Source: Hyphomicrobiales bacterium (GTDB lineage Bacteria; Pseudomonadota; Alphaproteobacteria; Rhizobiales; JAJFHR01). Taken from it: a stretch of DNA of 64,000 bases. Below, one piece after another: positions 32,925 through 42,500 of this stretch. The translations under genes were made by a program, and so were the position numbers. The number at the start of each line of letters is the position of its first letter. Position 1 is the stretch's first letter. The stretch spans positions 1-64,000 of the forward strand of contig JAJFHS010000018.1 in assembly GCA_021775475.1 (NCBI GenBank). Reading direction: 5' to 3'. The notes under the pieces were generated by a model. That model worked only from the letters and a program-made list of their open reading frames with translations. It was not told the DNA's origin and did not search any database.

Positions 32925-34595
32925 CTAATCATTATGATAGGATGGACGCTCCTTTTTATCCAGCCCCCTGAAAATACCTAAGATGCCCCCGATCACGGCT
33001 GCAGAAGTGGTTGGATTGTGTTGCTGTTGCGGTTGTTGCGGTTGTCGGGGTTGTTGCGGTCGAGCCTGCCTCTGGCGAACAATGCAGCGATAACGGCCAC
33101 TGTTGTAAATTTTTACAGTGCTGAGCCGGTTGCCATATTGCCTGCGACACTGAGCCCATGCCTGTCGTGAGCGTTCCTTGCGGGTATAAACGCAACTAAA
33201 GGTTCCGTTGGCTCTGATCCGGCCAGCGACAGATCCACGTCCTTTATTTGCCCGGCACCAGGCGTTGGCGCGTGATTTTGCTTCTGCCCGCTCCCTTTGC
33301 AGGCGCCGGTTGGCACATTGCCTGGCGGCGGCATCCAAACGGCTGAGAATTATCCGGGCGTTGCTTTGGCGCGAGGAGGCAAATTTGCCACGCAGGCGAT
33401 TGATCTCGTTTTCATTGCAACTGTTGATGGCCGATTGGGCCCTGCGCTCATCATCAAGTGCCTGGCCAATGGTTTGCAGTCCTCCAGAGACACGTTCGAG
33501 CAGATTGCCGCAACTTTGTGGCGGCCATCTGTTTATGTCATTACGCGCTTCCAGCAGAAGTTGTTGAGATTGCGGATTGTTGCCCTGATAATAGTGTTGC
33601 AGTGCACGGTCTATCTTTGCCTGAGCCTGGGCACAGGCAGCAACAATGGCATTGGCCTGATCTATCAGAGCCGTGTTTGATGGTCCAGAGCCCGGCGCTG
33701 AACCCTGGTCACCTGGAGGTGGATTTCCACCGCGATCGCCCGGTGGCGGGTTCTGGTTGCCTTGGTCTGGTGCAATACCAAGACGGGTATCACGTACATT
33801 CAAGGTGTCGAAAATCTGGTCTCTAAAACGTTGTTCAGCGGCTAGCTCTTCCGGTGTCTTGTCGACGGTTCTTGGAACGTCTGTTGGAGAATTCATAACC
33901 AGTTTCTGCCTGGTCCCCACCGTTGACAGATTTACTGTGCCAATGACATTTCCGGTGGCTTTTTGCAGCAGGAAATACTCCCCGGTTTTACCGTCGCGTT
34001 CCGACAGGATTGTAAATGAGGTGGCGTTGCCCACAGTTATCCAGGGCAGGGTTCCGCGAATGCCGATCTGGGCAACGGGAGTGTCAATAATCATATTTCC
34101 GGTGGGGGCAATTCGGCCAGCGAGGAATACAAATGTTCCCTGAACCAGTTTGATAGCCATGTTGTTGCTGGAACCTTGCGGGTTATACACCAGATCATTG
34201 ATCACCATTTTTGCATTGGCAGCGAGGGAAAATACGGTTTGATCAAGAAAGGTAATTCCCAAAGTGGACGCCTGGCCGGTCTCAACGCTGTCACCTGAAA
34301 GTATCGGATCGCCCACGCGCAAGTTTAAATTATTACTGCCACGGATTGCTGTTGCGGTGCCGCGCAATGTTTCTACCTGACCGACGGCTTGGGCGGGGGT
34401 TTGCGCCTGGGCCACGCTGAATATTGACAATGCGATCAAAATCAACAGCGCATGGATCAATGGCCAGACGGTGTTGTTGTAGTTGAGAACGGCCATGACA
34501 AGATGCTTGTTCCGCGGCAATGGTCTGGGACTGTGGGCGAGTAAAAACGTATCACATTGCGCAAGATCCAGCTGCTGCGGATGACGGTGTCTCAT
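32925..34595 (-). CDS. FecR-domain secreted protein with Cys-containing C-terminal repeats
   Basis: A 556-residue secreted protein. A signal peptide (ALLILIALSIFSVAQAQ) is followed by a FecR domain (residues about 70-220: GTATAIRGSNNLNLRVGDPILSGDSVETG...LAGRIAPTGNMIIDTPVAQIGIRGT), a Pro/Gly/Asn-rich linker, a helical region, and two Arg-rich repeats (AWCRANKGRGSVAG...FSCVY and AQCRRQYGNRLST...YRCIV), ending in Gln/Pro-rich sequence. The ATG at 34595 overlaps the stop of the upstream gene (ATGA), favouring coupling. ATG 34496 (MAVLNYNN) gives a more normal signal peptide. It probably acts in the periplasm or at the outer membrane. Confidence 0.75.
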   Translation of the reverse strand: MRHRHPQQLDLAQCDTFLLAHSPRPLPRNKHLVMAVLNYNNTVWPLIHALLILIALSIFSVAQAQTPAQAVGQVETLRGTATAIRGSNNLNLRVGDPILSGDSVETGQASTLGITFLDQTVFSLAANAKMVINDLVYNPQGSSNNMAIKLVQGTFVFLAGRIAPTGNMIIDTPVAQIGIRGTLPWITVGNATSFTILSERDGKTGEYFLLQKATGNVIGTVNLSTVGTRQKLVMNSPTDVPRTVDKTPEELAAEQRFRDQIFDTLNVRDTRLGIAPDQGNQNPPPGDRGGNPPPGDQGSAPGSGPSNTALIDQANAIVAACAQAQAKIDRALQHYYQGNNPQSQQLLLEARNDINRWPPQSCGNLLERVSGGLQTIGQALDDERRAQSAINSCNENEINRLRGKFASSRQSNARIILSRLDAAARQCANRRLQRERAEAKSRANAWCRANKGRGSVAGRIRANGTFSCVYTRKERSRQAWAQCRRQYGNRLSTVKIYNSGRYRCIVRQRQARPQQPRQPQQPQQQHNPTTSAAVIGGILGIFRGLDKKERPSYHND

Positions 34596-35605
34596 CGCGG
34601 TATATCCTTATATTTTTTCTTTTTAACAGCGATGATGTTGTTGCCATCGAGCGCGTAATGGCAATAAAACTTACTCTTTTTAACGACGACTTTTCGCAGG
34701 TTTTTGCCGTACCGGCTGCGGCAATACCTATTGGCGATGGCGCGGGCCTGCGCTCTGGGAGGTCTTTTTTGATAATTTCTTGAGCGCGGCGCTCTTTTGA
34801 CAACAGGTGGCGGCCTTCTGCGCTGGGTTCTGGGGGGACGGGGTTTTGTAACGGGTCTACGGGTTTTTTGTTGTGGCGGAACAACAATCCTTGGAGGCGG
34901 TACAATAGCTTCTGCGCGGACGCAAAAAGAGCCGTCGCTGGAGATTTCAAATTGCGGGCGGCACAGACAAATGGACGCGGTGCCACCAAAATCCGATGCG
35001 GCAACCCCTTGGGGCCCAAGCCTTTGTCTGCATATGTCATCGGTGACATTGGTGTCTTCGGGTTTGAAAACGGGTAATTCAACCGGTGGAGGTGCTGGTG
35101 CTGGTGCGGGTGGAGGTGCCGTCGCTGGCGCGGGTGGAGGTGCCGTCGCTGGCGCTGGCGCAATCGGTACCGTCTGGGACGGTTGGATGGGGTCGCCCTG
35201 GGTGGGCTCTATGGGTGGGGCTGGTGCAATCGGTAATATTCGGGATGGATCAACGGGTGGGGATGGTTCAATCAGCTCTTGCCGGACAGGCTCGCCGGGG
35301 TTGCCCTGAACCTGATCAACGGGTTTGGTTCCGGGCTTGCCTGCAATTTTTTTTAACCTGATGCGGGCAAGGGGGGCGAATTTTCCCTGCGGATAAATAT
35401 CTAGGTAGGCTTGTAACTCTGAGGGGTTTGGTGAATTTTTGACGGTTTGCCAAAACTCGATTTCAGCCTGGTTGGATTGTGCGAAAACCTGATTGAGCGG
35501 CAGGAAGAATGTCAGCGCAAGGAGCATAACCAACAGGAAATAGCCTTGCAGTTTGCACGAAGACGCTCTTTGGGGGGCGGAAAAGGGTTTTGGTGAACTG
35601 TTCAT
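34592..35605 (-). CDS. Proline-rich secreted protein paired with FecR-domain gene
   Basis: A 337-residue protein with a signal or anchor segment (GYFLLVMLLALTFFLPLNQVFA). Residues about 45-90 (EIEFWQTVKNSPNPSELQAYLDIYPQGKFAPLARIRLKKI) form a short helical repeat commonly linked to caspase-like or Sel1-type proteins. A long Pro/Ala-rich linker (residues about 95-190) follows, then an Arg/Pro-rich part and a final Cys motif NRYCRSRYGKNLRKVVVKKSKFYCHY like the repeats of the downstream FecR protein. Shared C-terminal motif and 4-base overlap suggest the two proteins work together at the envelope. Function unknown. Confidence 0.68.
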   Translation of the reverse strand: MNSSPKPFSAPQRASSCKLQGYFLLVMLLALTFFLPLNQVFAQSNQAEIEFWQTVKNSPNPSELQAYLDIYPQGKFAPLARIRLKKIAGKPGTKPVDQVQGNPGEPVRQELIEPSPPVDPSRILPIAPAPPIEPTQGDPIQPSQTVPIAPAPATAPPPAPATAPPPAPAPAPPPVELPVFKPEDTNVTDDICRQRLGPQGVAASDFGGTASICLCRPQFEISSDGSFCVRAEAIVPPPRIVVPPQQKTRRPVTKPRPPRTQRRRPPPVVKRAPRSRNYQKRPPRAQARAIANRYCRSRYGKNLRKVVVKKSKFYCHYALDGNNIIAVKKKKYKDIPR

Positions 35606-35669
35606 ATTTTCTCTATCAGGAACGATGCAAGGACGTGAAAGTTTAACTGATCAGACAAGATTGTACAAT

Positions 35670-35733
35670 TACCGATTGCATTGGGTGCGTAAATTATGCA
35701 TATTTATGAAAATAAAACAGTTATTCGTATATT
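35670..35733 (+). promoter_or_regulatory. AT-rich upstream region of tup operon
   Basis: The 60 bp before tupB contain AATTATGCATATTTATG and, in inverse, ATTCGTATATTATGC, which together form a loose inverted repeat. It could be an operator for the HTH/binding-protein regulator at 37,989. No biochemical match is known to me. Confidence 0.35.
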
Positions 35734-36441
35734 ATGCAAGAATTCAACACATCATTTGCGATTGCAGCAGATCTCATTTTCTCGGCTAAACCGGAACTTC
35801 TTGAGATTGTGATGCTGTCATTGCGGGTAACGTTAAGTGCGGTGGCAATCGCCTGTGCCATCGGTTTTCCGCTTGGTGGTATGCTGGCGGTCGCACGTTT
35901 TCCTGGCCGGGGCGCTTTGATATTGCTGTTTAACACGTTAATGGGATTGCCACCGGTTGTTGTCGGCCTTCTGGTCTATATGATGTTGTCAAATGCCGGA
36001 CCTTTGGGTTTTTTGCAGCTTTTGTATACGCCTGCGGCCATGATTATTGCTCAGGCGGTACTGATTACGCCCCTCATTATCGCCCTGACGTGTCAGGTTA
36101 TTGGCTCACTTTTTCTCGAATATGAAGAACAGTTCAAGGCGCTGGTGGTGCCACCAAAGACCGCTGCAGCAGCTTTGTTGTGGGATGCGCGCTACGGATT
36201 GATGACAACAGCACTGGCCGGGTTTGGCCGCGCTGTTGCCGAAGTTGGTGCGGTAATCATTGTTGGTGGCAATATTGCCCATGTCACCCGGGTGATGACG
36301 ACGGCTATTGCGCTTGAAACTTCAAAGGGGGAACTGGCTTTGGCTTTGGCCCTTGGCTTTGTGCTTTTGTGCCTTGCCATGGGCGTCAATGCGTGTGTTC
36401 TGGCGGTGCGGGCGATTGGTGAAAAGAGGGCTTATGTCTGA
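35734..36441 (+). CDS. tupB: Tungstate ABC transporter permease TupB
   Basis: A 235-residue inner-membrane permease with five or six helices. The EAA-like loop is GRAVAEVGAVIIVGGNIAHVTRVMTTAIALETSKGE, typical of TupB/WtpB-type permeases. It has the correct length for TupB, and the adjacent binding protein decides the tungstate assignment. It overlaps the ATPase start by 8 bp. Confidence 0.88.
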   Translation: MQEFNTSFAIAADLIFSAKPELLEIVMLSLRVTLSAVAIACAIGFPLGGMLAVARFPGRGALILLFNTLMGLPPVVVGLLVYMMLSNAGPLGFLQLLYTPAAMIIAQAVLITPLIIALTCQVIGSLFLEYEEQFKALVVPPKTAAAALLWDARYGLMTTALAGFGRAVAEVGAVIIVGGNIAHVTRVMTTAIALETSKGELALALALGFVLLCLAMGVNACVLAVRAIGEKRAYV

Positions 36442-37150
36442 AGGCTTGTTGCCGCTGAAAACGCGAGGCTTGTGTTTTGCGGTGCGCGAAAAACAGATTA
36501 TAGACCAGATTGATCTGACCATTTCCGGAAATGATATTACAGTAATTCTGGGGCCGAATGGTGCTGGAAAAAGTGTTTTGCTGCGCCTGCTTCATGGATT
36601 TCTTGAGCCCAGCGCCGGGCAGGTTAAGTGGGGCGGTCGTGATATTGATGAGGATTTGCGCAAGCGCCAGGTGCTGGTGTTTCAACGACCGGTGATGATG
36701 CGGCGTTCTGTGGCGGATAATATCCGGTTTGTATTGTCTTTGCGCAGGTTTTCAGATCGCCAGGAGCGGCTGGAAAAAGCGCTTGATCTCGCCGGGCTCA
36801 AAGCGCAAGCCAATCAACCCGCACCACGCCTTTCCGGCGGCGAGCAACAACGCCTGGCCATTGCCCAGGCGATGGTACTTGATCCTGAAGTTGTGATTTT
36901 GGATGAACCCAGCTCAAACCTTGATCCCGGTGCAACCATGGCGATTGAGCGGTTGATTGAAGTTGCGCAAAACGAGGGCAAGAAAATCATTCTGGTTACG
37001 CATGATCTGGGGCAGGCAAAACGGGTTGGCAATGAGATAATATTCATGCACCGCGGCAGAATTGTCGAGCAAGGCAGCTGCGATAACTTTTTCACCGACC
37101 CAAAAACTCCCGAAGCTGGCGCTTATCTGGACGGTGCACTGTTGGTGTGA
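36434..37150 (+). CDS. tupC: Tungstate ABC transporter ATP-binding protein TupC
   Basis: A 238-residue ABC ATPase: Walker A GPNGAGKSV (note Val for the usual Ser/Thr at the end), Q-loop VFQRPVMMRRS, signature LSGGEQQRLAIAQ, Walker B VVILDEPSS, H-loop VTHD. There is no C-terminal TOBE domain, as expected for TupC and unlike ModC. ATG 36434 lies inside the end of tupB, so translation is coupled. Confidence 0.9.
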   Translation: MSEGLLPLKTRGLCFAVREKQIIDQIDLTISGNDITVILGPNGAGKSVLLRLLHGFLEPSAGQVKWGGRDIDEDLRKRQVLVFQRPVMMRRSVADNIRFVLSLRRFSDRQERLEKALDLAGLKAQANQPAPRLSGGEQQRLAIAQAMVLDPEVVILDEPSSNLDPGATMAIERLIEVAQNEGKKIILVTHDLGQAKRVGNEIIFMHRGRIVEQGSCDNFFTDPKTPEAGAYLDGALLV

Positions 37151-37169
37151 CAATTAAGAAAAGGAAAAA

Positions 37170-37988
37170 ATGATGATACGAAAAACTCTATTGAGCCTGA
37201 TTTTAATTCTGACACTATTCGCGCCCACGGCTCAGGCACAGGAGAAATTTATCATTGTCCAGTCAACCACGTCGACGCAGAATTCGGGGTTGTTCGATTA
37301 TATCCTGCCTAAATTTACCGCCAAAACCGGGATTGAAGTACGGGTGGTGGCGGTTGGTACCGGACAGGCAATTAAAAACGCCAAAAATGGTGACGGCGAT
37401 GTATTGCTGGTCCATGCCAAACCGGCGGAAGAAAAGTTCGTGGCCGCAGGCTGGGGCCTCAAACGCTATGATGTCATGTACAATGATTTCATTATTGTCG
37501 GCCCGCCAAATGACCCTGCCGGCATTTCAGGTTTGAAAGATGTTGTGGCCGCGTTGAAAAAAATAGCTTCTTCAAAAAGCTTTTTTGCATCGCGTGGCGA
37601 TGATTCCGGTACTAACAAAAAAGAAAACCGCCTGTGGAAATCTGCCAATATCAACGCAGAAAAAGACAGCGGTAAATGGTATCGTGAACTGGGCTCGGGC
37701 ATGGGTGCCACCCTCAATACTGGCGTTGGCATGCGAGCATATGTAATGAGTGACCGGGCCACCTGGGCAAAATTCGCCAACAAGGGTGACTACAAGATCA
37801 TGGTTGAGGGCGATGCCAGATTGTTTAACCAGTATGGCGTCATTCTGGTGTCGAATAAAAAACATCCGCGAGTGAAATCCCAACTCGGTCAGCGGTTTAT
37901 CAACTGGCTGATTGGCAGCGAAGGTCAATCCGCGATAGGTGATTACAAGTTAAAAGGTAAGCAGCTGTTCACGCCCAATGCTAAATAA
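37170..37988 (+). CDS. tupA: Tungstate-binding protein TupA
   Basis: A 272-residue periplasmic binding protein. The signal peptide ends near LFAPTAQAQ. The oxyanion pocket motifs of TupA are present: VQSTTSTQNSGLFDYI with the TTTS-like run, AVGTGQAIKNAKNGDGDVLLVHAKPAEEKFV, and YNDFIIVGP. The family prefers tungstate over molybdate. Tungsten would serve W-dependent formate or aldehyde enzymes, none of which is in the window. It ends one base before the stop of the convergent regulator. Confidence 0.92.
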   Translation: MMIRKTLLSLILILTLFAPTAQAQEKFIIVQSTTSTQNSGLFDYILPKFTAKTGIEVRVVAVGTGQAIKNAKNGDGDVLLVHAKPAEEKFVAAGWGLKRYDVMYNDFIIVGPPNDPAGISGLKDVVAALKKIASSKSFFASRGDDSGTNKKENRLWKSANINAEKDSGKWYRELGSGMGATLNTGVGMRAYVMSDRATWAKFANKGDYKIMVEGDARLFNQYGVILVSNKKHPRVKSQLGQRFINWLIGSEGQSAIGDYKLKGKQLFTPNAK

Positions 37989-38873
37989 TCATCTGCCATT
38001 AAAATGCACATGACCGAGATTGGAAACATTATACCCTCCCAATTCCTCTGCCCGCGTGTGGAAGGGTTTTTGCGAGCAAAAAGACAGTAATTTCTGCATG
38101 GGTTGCTCAAACCAGAAATGTCGGTCAACCAGCAAATCAAAGCGTTCTTTTGTGAGCGGGATAAAATCCAGCTGGTATTGTCTAGCCAAAGCCTCCAGGC
38201 CAAAAGCTGCATCGGCTTTGCCTTCCTGCACCGCCTGGGCGGCATAGGTTTCGCCGCGAGCTGCTGGGATTAATTCCAGTTGATCGGGCGTTACTCTGGC
38301 TGTCGCCAGCAAGTGGTTGAACAGCTGTTGAGAGCCTGCTTCTGCCTGTCGCGGCGCAAAGCGTTTGCCGACAAGCGAGGTGATATCTTTGAATTTATCG
38401 CGGGCGCCCGCAGCAACGATCAATCCGCGATTGCGCCATGCCCATTCCACCAGTACGGCTGGTTCATGGCAAAAGCGCTCGGCAATGATGGGAACATTCC
38501 ACTGGTTTGAAGCGGCATCGTAAATGTGCAGCCCGGTGGCAATGCCTTCCTGGTTTTGATAACGTTCCAGCCCATCAAAACTACTGTCGAAAAAACTGGC
38601 CAAGCCTGAACGCGATTCCATTAGTGCCCATTCCAGCAACGGGTCGTGGCTGCCCAAAAAAATGCTGGCGCGTAGCTTGGGAGCAGTGACGGAAAAACCT
38701 GAACTGCTGTCCGCCAGCCAGGCATTTATCTGGGTGCGGGCAAACAGCAACTTGCCGGTGGCGCGGCTGCACGGCACTTTTCCGCTTGCCGCCAGATCAT
38801 AGACCTTGCGTTCTTTGATACGCAATAATTCGGCCAGTTCCCTGGTGGTGAGATATTCATTTGGGCGTGCCAC
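37989..38873 (-). CDS. HTH regulator with PBP-like sensor domain, linked to tup genes
   Basis: A one-component regulator of about 294 residues. An excisionase-type HTH (YLTTRELAELLRIKERKVYDLAASGKVPCSRATGKLLFARTQINAWL) is fused to a periplasmic-binding-protein-like domain (PBP_like, LFLGSHDPLLEWAL...), which in related proteins senses a molybdenum or tungsten ligand. Convergent placement against tupA suggests it controls tungstate uptake. There is no ATG: GTG 38873 or TTG 38879/38897 are possible. The last of these would overlap the cobO stop. Confidence 0.75.
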   Translation of the reverse strand: MARPNEYLTTRELAELLRIKERKVYDLAASGKVPCSRATGKLLFARTQINAWLADSSSGFSVTAPKLRASIFLGSHDPLLEWALMESRSGLASFFDSSFDGLERYQNQEGIATGLHIYDAASNQWNVPIIAERFCHEPAVLVEWAWRNRGLIVAAGARDKFKDITSLVGKRFAPRQAEAGSQQLFNHLLATARVTPDQLELIPAARGETYAAQAVQEGKADAAFGLEALARQYQLDFIPLTKERFDLLVDRHFWFEQPMQKLLSFCSQKPFHTRAEELGGYNVSNLGHVHFNGR

Positions 38874-38886
38874 ATTCAATCCCGTT

Positions 38887-39522
38887 TTAAAATTCAATTC
38901 CCAATTGCGCCTTAACGCCGGAGCGGAAGGGATGTTTTATCATCGTCATTTCGGTGACGAGATCGGCGATCTCGATGAGTTCTTCCTTGGCATTGCGGCC
39001 GGTTATGATGACGTGGGTATCTTCGGGCTTGTTGGCCAAGGTCTCGATGATTTCATCGAGCGGCAATGAATCATAGCGTAGAACGATATTGAGTTCATCG
39101 AGCAGTACCATTTTATACTGCGGATCGTGCATGCATTCTTTGGCCTTTTCCCAGGCAGCACGGGCGGCTTCGAGATCACGCTGGCGATCTTGCGTTTCCC
39201 AGGTAAAGCCCTGTCCCATGGTGAAGACGTGGGCCTGGTCTTTAAACTTGTCGAGTATGACGCGTTCGCCGGTTTCCCATTTACCTTTGACAAACTGGAT
39301 GATGGCGACATTTTCACCGTGGCCGAGCATGCGGAACACCATGCCAAAGGCTGCGGTTGATTTACCTTTGCCCTTGCCGGTGTGAACAATGAGCAGACCT
39401 TTTTCGATGGTTTTCGTTGCCAGGATTTTGTCGCGGGCAACTTTTTTCTTGGCCATCTTTTGATTGTGGCGCTGGTTGCGTTCTTCTTCGCTCAAATGAG
39501 CGTATTTGTCTTTTTTGGTCAT
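38887..39522 (-). CDS. cobO: Cob(I)yrinic acid a,c-diamide adenosyltransferase
   Basis: A 211-residue CobA/CobO-type enzyme that attaches the 5'-deoxyadenosyl ligand to cobalt. It has the P-loop VHTGKGKGKSTAAFGMVFR, the MGQGFTWETQDRQRD region and VLLDELNIVLRYD. The start overlaps the cobN stop by four bases (ATGA). It is the last clear cobalamin gene of the leftward operon. Confidence 0.96.
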   Translation of the reverse strand: MTKKDKYAHLSEEERNQRHNQKMAKKKVARDKILATKTIEKGLLIVHTGKGKGKSTAAFGMVFRMLGHGENVAIIQFVKGKWETGERVILDKFKDQAHVFTMGQGFTWETQDRQRDLEAARAAWEKAKECMHDPQYKMVLLDELNIVLRYDSLPLDEIIETLANKPEDTHVIITGRNAKEELIEIADLVTEMTMIKHPFRSGVKAQLGIEF

Positions 39523-42500
39523 TGGGCAAGAACCTCTTCAAGTTTAAATTTGGCACTGTTTGACTTTGGTGACCACAAGTTTCTTTCAACTGCTTCAACA
39601 AGCTTGTTGGCGATGTCCTTTAAAGCATGGGGGTTAGCGTCTTCAATAAAGTTGCGCACATCATCATCGTTGATAAAGGCATCGTAGACCGCATCAAAAT
39701 GATGATCGCGCACAGCCCCGGTTGTGGCGGCAAAGGCAAAGAGATAATCGACCGTGGCGGCAATCTCAAACGCGCCCTTGTAGCCATGGCGACGCACGCC
39801 ATTAATCCATTTGGGATTGACCACGCGGGCGCGCACAACGCGGCCTATTTCTTCTTCCAGCGCGCGGATGACCGGGCGTTCGGGGCGGGAATGATCATTG
39901 TGATAAATTGCCGGTCTTGCCCCTGTCAGATGTTCGACGGCGGCACTCATGCCGCCTTCAAATTGATAATAATCATCTGAATCAAGCAGGTCATGTTCGC
40001 GGTTGTCCTGATTGTGAATGACGGCATCCACACGAGCCAGACGTTTGGCGAAGAACTCAACTTCCGGTTTTCCTTCTGCGCCCGAGCCATAGGCATAGCC
40101 GCCCCAGACAAGATAGGCTTTCGCCAGATCATCGGCTGAATTCCAGCCCTTTTCATCAATAAGTGCTTGCAGACCGGCACCATAGGCACCGGGTTTTGAG
40201 CCGAAAATGCGAAAGCCCGCACGTGATGCAGCGGTTTTTTCATCGATGCCACTGGCCATCAGCTCGGCAATCTCGACGGCCATGCGAGCCGCAATCGGGT
40301 TAATGTTCTCGTCTTCATCCAATGCCCCGATAGCGCGGATGGCTGAATCAAACAAATCTATCTGGGCCGGGAATGCATCGCGGAAAAAGCCTGAAATTCG
40401 TAAAGTCACATCAACGCGGGGGCGATCCATTTTGGCATAGGGGGTGATCTCAAATCCGATCACGCGACCTGATGCCATATCCCATTTTGGTTTTGCCCCA
40501 ATCAAGGCAAGCGCCTGGGCGATATCATCGCCACCGGTGCGCATGTTGGAGGTGCCCCAGGCCGACAGACCGAAGTGGCGCGGCCATTCGCCGTGATCCT
40601 GACGGTGACGCTCGACCAGCAGGGCAGCTGATTTTTCGCCCAGATGCCAGGCGGCTTGTGTGGGGATGGCGCGGCTGTCGACCGAATAGAAATTCTTGCC
40701 CGTCGGCAACACATCAACGCGACCGCGTGTGGGCGCGCCTGAAGGGCCGGGATGGATAAAGCGGCCTTTGAGGCTTTGCAGGATACTGGAAATTTCCTGC
40801 GGGCCACTGGCGATCAAATCCGGTTTTATGCGGGCTGCAATCTCGTCGAGCACTGCTTGTGTTTGAGGCCAGTTGCTGGCGCAGTCTGTTGTGCCTTCCA
40901 CCAGATTTGCAGCCAGCAGTTCAAGACGCTCGACGGTATCGCCAATGGTACGCCACGGCGATGTAATGTCTTGAGATTTGAGAATTTCAGGTTTTGATCC
41001 CTGCCATGTTGAACCAAGGGTGCAATCGAGTGGATCAAAATTCTCAAATCCAAAGTCCAGTGCCAATGCCCGTATCAAAGATTGATCACCGCCGGTGCCG
41101 GTACCTCTGGCAACGCGGGTTAATGCCACCAGCAGGTCGGTTTGCTGGTGGCCTTGAGGCGACAGGCCGAAGATGTGCAATCCGTCCCTGATCTGCATTT
41201 CTTTTAATTCACAGAGATAATTGTCAAGCTTTTGCAGGGCGGTGTCTTGCTCGTCTGCCCGGTTAATACCGCAGTCTATATCCAGTCCGGTGGCGCGGGT
41301 AAGGTCAAGGATTTCCTTGCGCAGGTAGGTTACGCGGCGCGGGTCTAAAAATACGGCCTCATAATATTCATCCACCAGTGCTTCGAGGTCTTTGAGCGGG
41401 CCATAAGTCTCGGCGCGGGTCATCGGTGGGGTCAGGTGGTCAATGATTACAGCAGACGAGCGTCGTTTGGCTTGCGTCCCCTCGCCGGGGTCATTGACGA
41501 TAAACGGGTAGATGTGTGGTGTTGGCCCCAGGGTGGCTTCAGGAAAACACGATTGCGACAGGCCGACGGCCTTGCCCGGCAGCCACTCCAGGTTGCCATG
41601 TTTGCCGAAGTGAATAATTGCCTGAGCCTTGAAGTGTTGGCGCAGCCACGCGTAGAAGGCAAAATAGCCATGCGGCGGCACCAGATCGGGATCATGATAG
41701 GTTTGCTTGGGGTCTATATTGTATCCCCGCGCCGGTTGAATGCCGACGACCAGATTGCCAAATTTCGCAATCGCCAGCGCAAACCGGTCATCTTCAATGA
41801 TAAAGGGATCATCCTCAGGTTCGCCCCACTTATCCATAACCTGTTGCTGCACGTCTGCGGGCAGATTTAAGAAAAATTCCTTATAGGCTTCAAGCGAAAG
41901 TGTCTCGCGAATTTCTCGTGCGTCCGTTGCTGCATTGGTGGGGCCGCGCTGGAGATATTCAATCAACTCGCCGCCGCTTTTGGGCACACCGGTGATGGAA
42001 TATCCGGCAGCCTTCATGGCGCCGACAACTTCAATCACGCCTGCCGGTGTATCAAGGCCAACGCCATTGCCGAGGCGACCATCGCGGTTGGGATAGTTGG
42101 CCAGCACAATAGCGATGCGCTTGTCCCTGGTCTCGGTGGTGCGCAACGCACTCCAGCCTTTGGCCAGTCGGGCCACAAACTCACAGCGATTATCAAGGGT
42201 TTTATAGGTGACAATTCCGGTCTGGGTCTGGCTATCAAACTCCGATTGCGACTTGAAGGAAACCGCGCGGGACAGAATGCGGCCATCAAGTTCGGGCAGG
42301 ACCACGTTCATCGCCAGATCGCGCAGGCCAAGCCCGCGCGCACTGGATTGCCATTGTTCCTGATTGCTGCTGGACAGCACCACTTGCAGCACCGGTGCAG
42401 CGGTTGCATCCAGCGGCGTCGACAGCCATTTACTACCGGGTTTGGAGACGGCAAAACCGGTAGTGTTGAGCACCACATCCGGGGGGCATAGGTCGAACAG

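Noticed and set aside
37170-37988. Molybdate (ModA) or phosphate binding protein
   Set aside because: The STTST run, GTGQAI and YNDFIIVGP motifs, plus an ATPase without TOBE, fit TupA better than ModA or PstS.
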